A stretch of 64,000 nt of DNA from Chaetoderma sp. LZ-2023a (taxonomy: Eukaryota > Mollusca > Caudofoveata > Chaetodermatida > Chaetodermatidae), in assembly GCA_034401795.1 (NCBI GenBank), contig CM067363.1:33290752-33354751 (forward strand). Direction: 5' to 3'. The notes under the pieces were generated by a model, which was given only the letters and a program-made list of their open reading frames with translations, was not told where the DNA came from and made no database searches. Position numbers and translations under genes: made by a program. Below are positions 33,601 to 46,100 of this stretch, in pieces; position 1 is the first letter of the stretch, and every line of letters starts with the position of its first letter.

Positions 33601-36600
33601 ACATCATTCTGAGGAATACATCATTCTGAGGGGCTACATCACTCTGAGGGGCTTCACGATTCTGAGGGGCTACATCGTTCTGAGCGGCTACACCATTCTG
33701 AGTGGCTACACCATTCTGAGGGTCGACACCATTCTGAAGGGATACACCATTCTGAGGGACGACACCATTCTGAGGGGGCGACACCACTGAGGGTATACAT
33801 CATTCTGAGGATCTACACCATTCTGAGGGGTTGCACCATTCTGAGAGGCTACACCATTCTGAGGGGCTACACCATTCTGAGGGGCTACATCATTCTGAGG
33901 GGCTACACCATTCTGAGGGGCTACATCATTATGAGGGGCTACACCATTCTGAGGATCTACACCATTCTGAGGGGTTGCACCATTCTGAGGGGATGCACCA
34001 TTCTGAGGGGCTACACCACGTTGAGGGGCTACATCACGCTGAGGGGCTACACCATTCTGAGGATCTACACCATTCTGAGGGGTTGCACCATTCTGAGTGG
34101 CTACACCATTCTGAGGGGCTACACCATTCTGACGGGCTACATCATTCTGAGGGGCTACATTATTCTGAGGAACGACACCATTCTGAGGGGATGCACCATT
34201 CTGAGGGGCTACACCACGCTGAGGGGCTACATCACGCTGAGGGGCTACACCATTCTGAGGGTCATATACCTGTAATCCATGCATCTAATTTGCAAGATGA
34301 CCCTGCTTACGTTGAACTAGCATCTCAATTTTGTTATCGTCCTGGCTGGTGCCACGTGGTACATGCTATCAATGATATAATTATCTCGTTTAGATCTTAC
34401 CTAATTAAATATCACACTCACACAAGAACGAGAGCAGTTAGCTATATGTGGTAACTTACCGTTCCAAGTGTCCTTGTAAAGTTTGGTTGCCACGATGTAC
34501 ACCAGATGCTGAACGGCAAGAGAAAGATATGCAATGTGCTGGGCTAGTGCAGCACCACTGTGAATGGTAAAATATTATAGAGGGATCCGAGATGTTGCAG
34601 TCAAATTAGTATCAAAGTATTTAATAGCGTACCTGTCAACTTCAAATATAGATGCTGGAAATTCAAGTTTGAAAATGTCAAATCAATTCCATCACTCGTA
34701 ACTAGTAGAAGGAGATTAGCTAGGAATGGACCATGCATAGCTAGACTTGTGGGGGGTATAGCTAGACATGGGTCGTGCATAGCTAGACATGGGTCGGGTA
34801 TAGCTAGAAATGGGTCGTGCACAGATTAGACATGGATGGGGTATAGCTAGAAATGGATAGTACATAGCTAGACATGGGTGGGGTATAGCTGGACATGGGT
34901 GGGGTATAGCTAGAAATGGGTCGTGCATAGCTAGACATGGGTGGGTATAGCTAGAAATGGGTCCTGCATAGCTAGACATATGAGGGTATAGCTAGAAATG
35001 GTCGTGCATAGCTAGAAATGGACGGAGAATAGCTAGAAATGGCGGTGCATAGCTAGAAATGGATTTGGGTATAGCTAGAAATGGGCGTGACATAGCTAGA
35101 AATGGACGGGGAATAGCTAGATATAAGCGGTGCATAGTTCGAAATGGGTGGTGCATGGTTAGAAATGGGGGTACAATGCTAGAAATGGGCGGGAATAGCT
35201 AGAAATGGGCGGGGAATGGCTAGAAATTGGCGGATAATAGCTAGAAATGGGCGGTGTACAACTAGAAAGGAGTGGTGCATAGCTAGAAATGAGCAGAGCT
35301 TAGCTAGGAATTAGTGGTGCATAGCTAGAAATTGGTGGTGCCTAGCTAGAAGTGGGCTTTGCATAGCTAGAAATGGGCTGTGTTTAGCTAGAAATGGGAT
35401 GTGCATAGCTACAAATGTGCGGTGCATAGCTAGAGATGTGCATGGCACAGCTAAAAATATAAGCCTATATTGCGAGGCAAGCCAAAGAATGTACTTATAC
35501 ACACAGTAATGCATATGTACATAACCCCATGTTAATATGAACATATACCTGTCAAGACGTCATGTCCGTCATATTCAGTTGGATGAAATATCAGTTTCTC
35601 AGAATACATCAATTTAAGGACGAAATTTGGTAAAGGAAATAAAACCATTGTTTATTAACTTGTGTTAGACTGAACCACATGTTATACTCCTGATGACACC
35701 AGCAATTAGATTATATACCTATCTAATATCTCTAGCTATGTTTATAACAAGCAAAATGAGACCTCGCATTACAGACTTAGAACGTTTAGATGTTTCTAAA
35801 AACTATATAAGGTGGCGTACCATTATCACCACCGTCATCAGCACCATCACCGCAACAACAACAATCAACACAACCACCACCACCACCACCACCACCACCA
35901 CCATCACCATCATCATCATCATCATCAATCACCACCACCACCACCACCACCACCACTATTAGCATCATCATCAGCGGCAGCAATAGCAGCAGCAGCACCA
36001 TCATCATCCCCACCATCATCATCATCACCACCACCAACACCGATGGGTTGGTGGGTGGGTGGGTGGATGGATGGAGGGAACTCGAAATTCATATTGCTCA
36101 TTAAATCTTTCAAATACACTTGAATCCTATTAGTATAAATTTTATAGACAATTATTTAATTGTTGGAAATTAAAAAATGTTCTTTCCTAAATTCGACTTC
36201 AAAAGACTTGGAAACAAAGTCCAACAACACCTTTTGAAATATAGTTCACTGTTCAAATGATTAATGACCGTTGTGTGATCCCTTTGATCAATCAACAGAC
36301 TGATACTAGAACCTCGTTCAGAAAGGGATACCTTCTGAAAAAACAGAATCGAGCTCACTGGGTTAATATGCATGGCTTGATCTCTTTGATCAACCGCCAC
36401 TCATTCATGAGAGTATTACTGGAAGCCCACTCAGAAACCTTAGAACTCAATCAACGTCAATGGATTTAGACAATAGTTTTTAAACATCTGTGGCAGTCCA
36501 AATCTTTAATGTGAATAAAATTTAAAATTTTCAAAGTACAATTGAACACTAATCTAAGCCACATCCATAAGGCCATCAATTCTAATAAATAGACAGATTT

Positions 36601-39295
36601 TTGGTGGACAGTCAGATTTGTTCTGTGGCCTGAAGCTGACACACCTTGTCGAAACCGGTCGCCCACTTCACGACGGTGCATAAGATTATTGTTAATATAC
36701 ACTATTATCCTTTGATAGTTTATATGAATTATTTAAATATTAACATGCTTAATCATAACCTTCTTTTTTCAGCGGTGAATTTTTGATACGCTTGTAGATT
36801 TTGTTATGCTTGTAATTCAATAGATTTCCCTTGGTTCACGATTCCATTAGGTCCCCTCAACTTTTTGGTATTCTTGTAGATTTTAGTGGCAGAAACATTG
36901 AATTATCTAACTAGTAACATTATAGCTGGAGTTAGCAAGAGTAGAAGACGGGATGACATCTGCCCATGCTGTACTAACCAAGTGTTACTACATGATTATA
37001 CAATGCTTTCACCACCTTGGCATCTTGAATGCTCATGTACGTAGGGGCAGTTTGCCTCCTGGATTGAGCTTGAAAGTGTCAGAGTTAGAGAGACATAATT
37101 TCTTCTGTAAACCAGCGATGCCAAACGCCGAGGTCCGTAAGGACATCTCAGCAGCAAATTTGAAATGGGCCATATCTTTACTTCAGGTTAACATTGGTCA
37201 CTATAATATCCGGCTTGGTCGTCTTATGTCGCTCCTTATCGAACGAAGCTCAGTCCAAACCAAATTTAGAATTAGGTAGAGCGACGACCACAGCAATAAA
37301 TTGGTCCCGAAATAACTATGGCAGGAAGTTTCATTCTTCATCAATTGATCAGTTTTATGATTTCATCAGACCTTTTGATCCGCATTTTAGAACCTGCCAT
37401 AGTACAACACCCCCTGTAGGGTCACCTGTGACCTTACCAGGAACATCAATTGCAGGGCCCTCTGTGGCCCTACCAGGCACACCGACTGCAAGGTCAGCCT
37501 TGACCTTACCAGTCATCCCACAATCAAATCGGAAACGGAATAGGTCACCCACTGAGAGTCCCCCAGTAGTTAAGCGGGTGAATAACCAGTGCTCACCAGT
37601 GTTCCCCCTGCAGTCTCCGCTCCTGATTCCACTGCCAGAATGGTCACCGTCAGTGTCTGCTCATGTGGATCCTAGTCAGATCCCGCTTCCGGTCTCGCCA
37701 CTGTCCCAGTCGAGTTTCCTCCCCTTCCACAGAGAGCAGCTACTGACCGACCTGGTCAAAAGACCAGATCGTCGACGCCGAGGTCCTACCACCACAACCT
37801 AAATTTACGCCCACACCTAAGCCCAAACCTACGCCTAGGGATACACCCAAAGAGCATAGCTCTTTCTACAAGTTTCCGTTCGTGGTGGATAACAAGAATG
37901 AATGGCGCCTGCCTACTCTGAACAAGAAGATTCTGCTGATTGGGTCTTCAAATTTAGCTCGTATCAATCAGACACCTCATCCAGATATGCAGGTAGCAAT
38001 CTATCCAGGTGCTAAGATAAACCACATTAGGAATATGGTTAGAAAATACAATGAGGTCTTCCAACCTCAGCGTATCATCCTTAGCATCGGAATTAATGAT
38101 AAGGACGAACTTCAGCATGACACCTCCCAAAGAATTGAGAATCTGTTTAGTACCATGCGTTCAAAATTTCCAAAAGCTAAAGTTCACTTTGCCAAACTAA
38201 ATTATTCAAAGCACCTGACTACAACCCAGAAACGAAACATACAATTCGTTAACAGCCGTGTAGAGGCCTTAAGGGCCAAGGTCCCTATCCTTCCCAGCCT
38301 CCCCGTGTCTGAATTTCAGGTGGTTGAGGACAACATCCACTGGACTGAGTGCACTGCAAATAGGATGTATAATAGTTGGTTATCGCACCTTAATTTAAAC
38401 TAACTACGGGTCAGGGTACTAACCACCCAGAAATTGGCCTGGGTGGTAATACCGTTAACCTAACTGGTTCTACATTGTTTGAAGCAGAAAGATCTTTGCT
38501 AAATCTCGGTCTAACATATGTACCAACACCACGGCCCAAAGTCGACATAGATGCCCTTTTAGATAATGGATTATGGGAAATTGAAGAACCTTTACGATAT
38601 TAGACACGACGAGGACCTAAGCAACTGCCTCTTTCTGCTACGGCTGAAGAAACTGATAAACAACAAAGAAAACTTCGAGAGTCATTTTGGATTAAGCAAC
38701 TGAAAACAAAATGGCCGAGAGGCATAAACGTGGACCCTGGTCTTGCTGATCAACGTGAAATTATTCCATTCAGTTTAACATACAATCGAAAAGATGTTGA
38801 AATTTCTGAAATTTTGAAAGATGAATATCATAAATTGCAGGATAAAATGAAAGAACCTCTCAATTTGCGTCCAGTGATAGCCTTTAGGAAAAACTCCAAT
38901 CTACGTGACATCTTGGTTAAATCGAAATTAACTCTTCAAAAACCTTCAGAATGAATGATATATATATATTACTAACCGCCTCTATCAAACAAACATAACA
39001 CATCTCAGACAATAAAATAAATAAAAAATATCTCCCAACCTTGGAATTTTAAGCGTTTAATCATATAGCCACCAGCTCCATCATTATCACCACCGTCATC
39101 AGCACCATCACCGCAACAACAACAATCAACACAACGACCACCACCATCATCACCACCATCATCACATCATCATCATCATCATCATCAATCACCACCACGA
39201 CCACTACTAGCGTCATCATCAGCGGCAGCAATAGCAGCAGGAGCACCACCACCACGACCACCACCACCACCACCACCACCATCGCCATCACCACC

Positions 39296-39329
<34 letters not shown>

Positions 39330-42300
39330 TCATTATCATCATCATCACCAGCAACACCACCACCACCAGCCGCACCGCTACCGCCGCCACCACTGTCACC
39401 ACCACGAAAAACATCACCATCAGCGGCAGCAGCATCGCCCCTCCCCACCACCACCAGCACAACCGCCACCACCAGCACTATCATTATCACCACCGTCATC
39501 AACACCACAACCACAGCAACAACAATCAACACAACCACCACCACCACCACCACCACCACCACCACCACCACCACCACCACCACCACCACCACCACCACCA
39601 TTATCATCATCATCACCAACACCAGTCGCACCACCACCACCATCATCATCACCATCACCACCACCTCCACCATCATCATCGTCGTCCTCGTAAATACAAG
39701 ACATAAGCCATTGGCTTGTTATGGATACCAATGCACCAGAACTAACGCTGCAATGGCATAGGCTGTATACTCATATACGTAACTATCACTTAATATGTCT
39801 TGTATGTTGCACTCGATGATGCGCATGCGTACCTTATTCCAAGTTTGAAGATGTGTATGAAGAGATACAACAAGGGAACCTGCAGGATGTTGCTTATGAG
39901 AGGGAACATCATGCTAGGATACACAATGTTCTGCAAAGAAAATTATGAAGCATTAACACCTTTTGCCTCAATTTAACCCGTTACTGGCCACGCCGGCCAA
40001 AATCAATCTCTGTAGTGATCGTGAGAAATATCAACATTCCAGGCGAACAGACAATTATCTTTGTAAATTCAAAATTTACTTTAAAAATAGTCTTCTCTTG
40101 GCCTTCAAATGGACATTCACTGTGTAAGGATTTCAATTTTCTTGACAGGTCTGGACCATTAACCATTTCATGATGAAGCCGGTTAAAACCGGACTCAGCA
40201 GTGGTGTTAAGGAATATCCACTTGCATCCCAATAGAAGACTTTTTTTGGCAACGGGGCCAGTCCTTTCAGGGTAAATCTACAAAACATAGTCATCGTTTA
40301 GCGAAAGAACATTCAATAAGCAGATAATTGTATTTTCTTTAGCCAGTTACTAGCTATAATTCACCATTCCAGAGTATCCATCGATCATCTGACGTCATAG
40401 CGTGTAAGAACACGTCATCATCATTACGTTATAAATGAATCTATTTGGCCCGTCTTTAACTCTTAATAGTCCAACACGTTGTACAAAGTGTATGTCTCTC
40501 CTATTTAATAAACATTCTGTTGAATATTTTGAAACTAATTTGACTGGACGCTGTTGTTGTCATAGGCAGCAACAACGCCCAGTCAAATTAGTTTCAAAAT
40601 ATTCAACAGCTTACCTGTATAGTTTTCTGGAAATTGATAGGCAGGAAGCTCAGAGCTCGATCGATCCCAACAGGAGTCAGGTGTGGGTGTAGCTTAGATA
40701 GAGATTGGGGGTGCTGGGGGGAGGCATAGCTAAAAATAGAAAGGTCCATTAGCATTTTGAGTCCCTTGGTGGCGCACGAGGGGTTACGATGCGTGTTGTC
40801 AGGACCGCGTAGCGTTCTGCCCTATGCATCAGGAAACATCCAAATTTCACAATGTATTCCATGAGAATCCAATAGATCTATAGTATTGCCACTGTATTGT
40901 AAAGTAAAACAGAGTACAGACAATAGATAAATCCAGTCTATCGATCAATCATATGGCGTCATAATCATCTACGTCACATGTAGACTGGTGTCAAAATCAA
41001 TTACCTCATGAATGGCACTTAATAGTCCGTAAAGTTTTACTAATTGTATGTCTTTCCTATTTAATAAACATGCTGCTGACTTAGGTGGTAATAGGCAGCA
41101 ACCACGCCCTGTCAAATTATGTTCAAAGTATTCAACAGCTTACCTGTATAGTTTCCTGGTAATTGAGTTTCGGCGAGTGCAGGCATTGATTGGTTCCAAA
41201 AGGGTTAATGTGTAGGTGGAGCTTAGCTAGAGGTGGGAGGGGCATGGCTAAAACTATGTTCATTTATTGGTAGCTTTATCTTAGTCATTGTCACAGTATT
41301 GTAAAGTAAAACAAGCTTTCATTAGTACCATGTGTTCTGAATATTTATCATTCTAAAATCTAAGCAAAGGTGCCACGATAGGATCTATAGATGATGAATC
41401 AAGATTACGTTTAAATATTTTATATTATCAATAACTAATAAGAATAATAAGTCTAATGGGAGTGAATTTCACACCACAGTGAGGTCACGTGACCTAACTC
41501 TTAATTGATTGGTTTAGATAGTAAGAGTATTCACTACTCGCATGCAGTGGAAGTGTAATGGTGGTGTTCACAGGGGATGGTTCGCCCCCACGCCCCCACC
41601 CCACCCCACCCCAGCCCCACCCACCCCAACACCAACCCCAGCCCCACCACTGCCCCCAACCCAAATGTTGGAGATTGATGGGTATAGGTCACGAGGTCAA
41701 GTGCAAATGTTGGAGAACAATAGCGCCCAGCTGGTCCCATCCAGTCCAAAATGATTGATGTGTACACGAGGTCAAGGGCAATTCACTATCGTTCTAAATG
41801 AGCGTGTGGCTGCTGTTGTTCATGCAAGTATCCGCTCTAAATGTCTGGCTACAGGCTATTGTCTGTTATGACGTGTTAATGCATTGATTAATGTGTTTTC
41901 AAATAGGTATTGACACGCGTGTGTTGATTGTGTTCTTGCTGTGTTTAACGTATTAATTAGGTGAGCGGCGCGCCCCCCCCCCCCCCACCCCACCCCCCAC
42001 CCCCAACCGGGGTTAAAAAGATATTTTGAAACTGCCTCAGTCATTTAATTTTCAAGGAAAATCAGACCGTTGCGCTACACGGGTAATATATAGGTAAACT
42101 AAGTGATGTTGTATACTATTATATAGATGATAATCAGGTATATTTCATATTTAAGGAGTGGTCTTTAAAGTGGCAGTCATTTAATTATTAAATTTTCAAA
42201 AAAATGTTGCGCCACAATTTTATACAGTTGGCTACACATTTATACATGCGGCAACATGTGTATGTACATGCTTGGACACAGTAATTTATTCCTAGTTTTG

Positions 42301-43145
42301 CTACCCTTTTTGGAAACCACGCTGCTGATCACTGTTGAATGTTTTTCGTAAAATACATCTTTCATATCACAGACTATAAAATACATTAATTATACTGCAT
42401 GAGAGGATGCAGCTTGCTGTGATGGAGTCAAGTGTTAGCGCTTGATTATTTAAGTGCACTCGCATACATAAAAACATATTCTGGTAAACAAATGACATGA
42501 GATTGATATTTGGCAAGATATTAAAATGTCCTCGCTGGGAGAATTTTTTTTTTTCAAATCGATAATAATGCGTGAATCCAGCTCACTGGCTATTGTTGTT
42601 TACCACTAAAGATTAACGCATTTTTAATTCATGGTGTTCAGACGTCAACAGTAGTAATTGCATTGTAGGGAGCTGGTTGGAGACTGAATGCCTTATCATT
42701 CACGACGTTACATTTCAACAATTAAGAGCCACATTATGAACATAGTAGCGTAATCATAGATGGTCTTTTACTACAAGTCAAATATATATATATCCTTTTG
42801 GGCTACACAGCAGTGATACGTTATAACCATGTTTTTTACTATATAATTCAGTCAAACCTGCCCTAAGCGACCACCTCATGTTACACCATTACATGGGCGC
42901 TATAGACTTTCTTAACCCTTTAACCCTTTAACCCTCGAATTTCTTCAAGAAAATTCAAATTTTCTTATAGAAAATGTTCATTTGCAGACCAAGAGAAGAC
43001 CATTTTAAAAATTTTATCATTGGAATGACTGGCTCTGCCGGCTATCCATTTGTCTAGACATTTTGCCCGCAAACGCCCACCACCAACCACCTACACCAAC
43101 CACCACCACCGCCACCACCACCACCACCACCACCACCACCACACC

Positions 43146-43179
<34 letters not shown>

Positions 43180-46100
43180 TCACCACCACCAACACACACC
43201 ACCATCACCACCACCAGCATCAACACCACCACCCACCACCGCCACTAGCACCACCACCGCCACTAGCACCACCACCAGAACCACTACCACCAGTACCGAC
43301 ATACACCACCAACCACTAAGCACCACCACTGCCACCACCACCACCACCACCACCACCACCACCACCACCACCACCACCACCACCACTACCACCTACGCCC
43401 AACACCATGCATTAACCCCACCCCACCGCCATCCCCCACCCACCCACCAACACCTATCGAATTTCTTCAAATCCTAAATGTCATAACCCAGAGAAGACTA
43501 TTTTTGAAATTTTTTCATTCGAATGACTGACTCTGGTGGCTCTCCATTTGTCTAGACATTGTGGTCGGAATTTGTGAGAGGGTGGTGTGTGAAAAATGGC
43601 ATATAGGTTGGAGAGGGTATGCCAATGAAGATTTAATAAAGGTCTCGCTCATATGCACACGTGCCTATGTCAGCATGAATGCATTTTAAGTACCTAGTCA
43701 ATGAGGCCCCGACAACAAAAATAATATAGCTGGCTATCCATTGTCTAGACATTGTGGCTGCAACCACCTACTACCAACACCCACCACCACCACCACCACC
43801 ACCATCGCCACCACCAACACCACCACCATCACCACCACCACCACCCCTCTACCACCACAGCACCACTACCACCCAACACCTTCACCACAACCGCCACTAG
43901 CATTAGCCCACCACCACCATCAACCACCACCCATCCACCACCACCACCACCTACTTCCACCATCCACCAACCCCATCACCATCAACAGCACACACTCCGA
44001 TTTGTATATTGAGAGATGTGGGGGGACACGGCTGGATATATAGCTGCAATCATCAAATCAACATGCACATAAAGAACCAATGTTTTATTTGTATCCATAA
44101 TTTTACATTGAAGAAAATATTACATATGATAAAACATATAGTTTATGTAGCATAAACAAATAGTCAATGTTCTGGAGATCCATTTATTGATGGGTAGACT
44201 GATTCCTTATGGATCAGATCCATCACCGACAGAATCATCATCATTATCGTCAGCATCTAGATTGTTTCTTATGTACTTCTTGATCAGAAACTCTCTTTTT
44301 CGAAAAGCTGAGAAGACTGCTTCATCGTATGCATACCCCTCGATGATAAAATCTTTAGTTTCCCGACGAATTATTTTAATGAGCATAGAGTTCTGTAATC
44401 TTCTCCACTGGAACATTATGTCTATACACTTTGCAACTAAAGCATCAGCATATAGGGAAATAGACACATTGCCTACACAATTTGGGTCTGTGTTCACTTC
44501 ACCATCCTCATCTTCTAAACTTGATTTTCAGAGTCTAAGACCTACTTAATATTTTGGAATATGGTGAATAGGTCCTGATTGCCTATGGCCTCTTTTTCAT
44601 CTTCACCTTTATCTTCACTCTCAGACTCTGCTGAGTCATCACCGGCTTCACTCTCTGACTCCATTGGCTCATCATCTTCACTCTTCATCTCTGTCATTTC
44701 TTCACCTTCACTGTTTAGATTTTTGCTATCTTCAACATTATGGAATCGGATCTTATGCTGCTTCAGGTCATTTAACCTATCAAAAGTTGAATCACATTCA
44801 AAACATTTACATTTCGGCATATTGATTATAGGATAAGTCTAGCAAGCATTCAATTTACAAGGTCCTTCACAGAAATCTTCTGACTGCCTAAGGCTACATA
44901 ACTACTCTGCAGTTAAAATATACGTCCAACCACTTTGTGATGTTTAAACTGGAGTGAGAAAAGGGATTGAATTTGAACCATTTTAAGGGATTATATGTAC
45001 TGCGGCCGCAAATCCGCAACATGCAGCCACAAATGTGCAATGTGCGGCCACAAATCCAAAACATGCGGCCGCACATGTACACATGCATTTTGGTGTGCAT
45101 GTGTGTCCGGACATATACATACACATGTTGGCCGCAAATCCGCAACATGTGGCTGCAAATTCACAAGTGGCCGCAAATCCCCAACATGCAGCTGCATGTG
45201 ACTGCAAATCTGCAACGTGCAGCCGCATGTGGCCGCACATGTATGCATGCCTTTTGGCATGCATGTGTGTCCAGGCATGTACATACACATGTTGCCGCAT
45301 GTATAAATGTGTAGCCGCCTGTATAAAATTGCGGTCACAACATTTTTTTTTAAATTTAATAATTAAATAACTGCCACTTTAAAGACCACTCCTTAAATAC
45401 AATAGATACATGATTATTATCTATAGAATATTATACAACATCACTTAGTTTACCTATATATTACCTGTGTAATGCAACACTCTGATCTTTTTGTAAATTA
45501 AATGACTGGGGCAGTTTCAAAATATCTTTTTAACCATGAAGGGGTGGGGGGCGTCGTCCACCTAATTAATACGTTAAACACAGCAAGAACACAATCAATG
45601 CACGCATGTCAATACATATTTAAAAATACATTAATCCATGCATTAACACGTCATAACAGACAATATCCTGTAGCCGGACATTTAGAGCGGACACCTGCAT
45701 GAACAATAGCAGCCACCTGCTCATTTAGAATAATAGCAATTGCACATCAATCTTTTTGACTGGAGTGGACCGGCTGAGTGCTGTTAGTCTCCAACATTTG
45801 CACTTGACCTTGTGACCTATACCCATCAATCATTTTTGACAGGAGAACAATAGCGCTCAACCGGTCCCTTTACTACTCACCAGGCGCTATACACCCTCAC
45901 TACACGACTGCTCACCAGGCGCTATATACCCTCACTACACCACTGCTCACCAGGCGCTAGACACCCTCATTATGCCACTGCTTACCGGGCGCTAAACTCC
46001 CTCATTACACCACTGCTGACCGGGCAGTAACTCCCTCAATACGCCACTGCTCATCCAGTGCTAGACACCCTCATTATGTCCCTGCCCATCAGACGCTAGA

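Larger units (their letters stand above)
41668..45832. mobile_element. 4.2-kb element with inverted arms of about 0.6 kb
   Basis: The left arm 41668-42282 is the reverse complement of 45268-45832 over most of its length. Shared blocks, read inward from the left: gattgatgggtataggtcac, 'tgtctgttatgacgtgttaa', 'tgtgttcttgctgtgtttaa', 'aagatattttgaaactgcc', 'ggagtggtctttaaagtggc', 'catgcggcaacatgtgtatg'. The interior (about 3.0 kb) holds two CAC-type microsatellites, minus-strand ORFs with a C2H2 zinc finger, and a 21-bp/168-bp array. The arms are diverged by point changes and small indels, so this is not an assembly foldback. Class unknown: no transposase, integrase or polymerase is visible, so it may be a non-autonomous relative of a larger long-TIR element. 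Confidence 0.75.

Noticed and set aside
33706-34284. 192-codon QNGVAP-repeat ORF resembling a structural protein
   Set aside because: It comes from an 18-bp minisatellite; both strands are open and no signal peptide or flanking exon is seen.
36620-36690. Possible hammerhead ribozyme in the Penelope-like region (cctgaagctgacac ... tgtcgaaaccgg)
   Set aside because: A GAAA after a short stem is present, but the CUGANGA core is mutated, the cleavage-site triplet is not convincing and flanking stems do not pair well.
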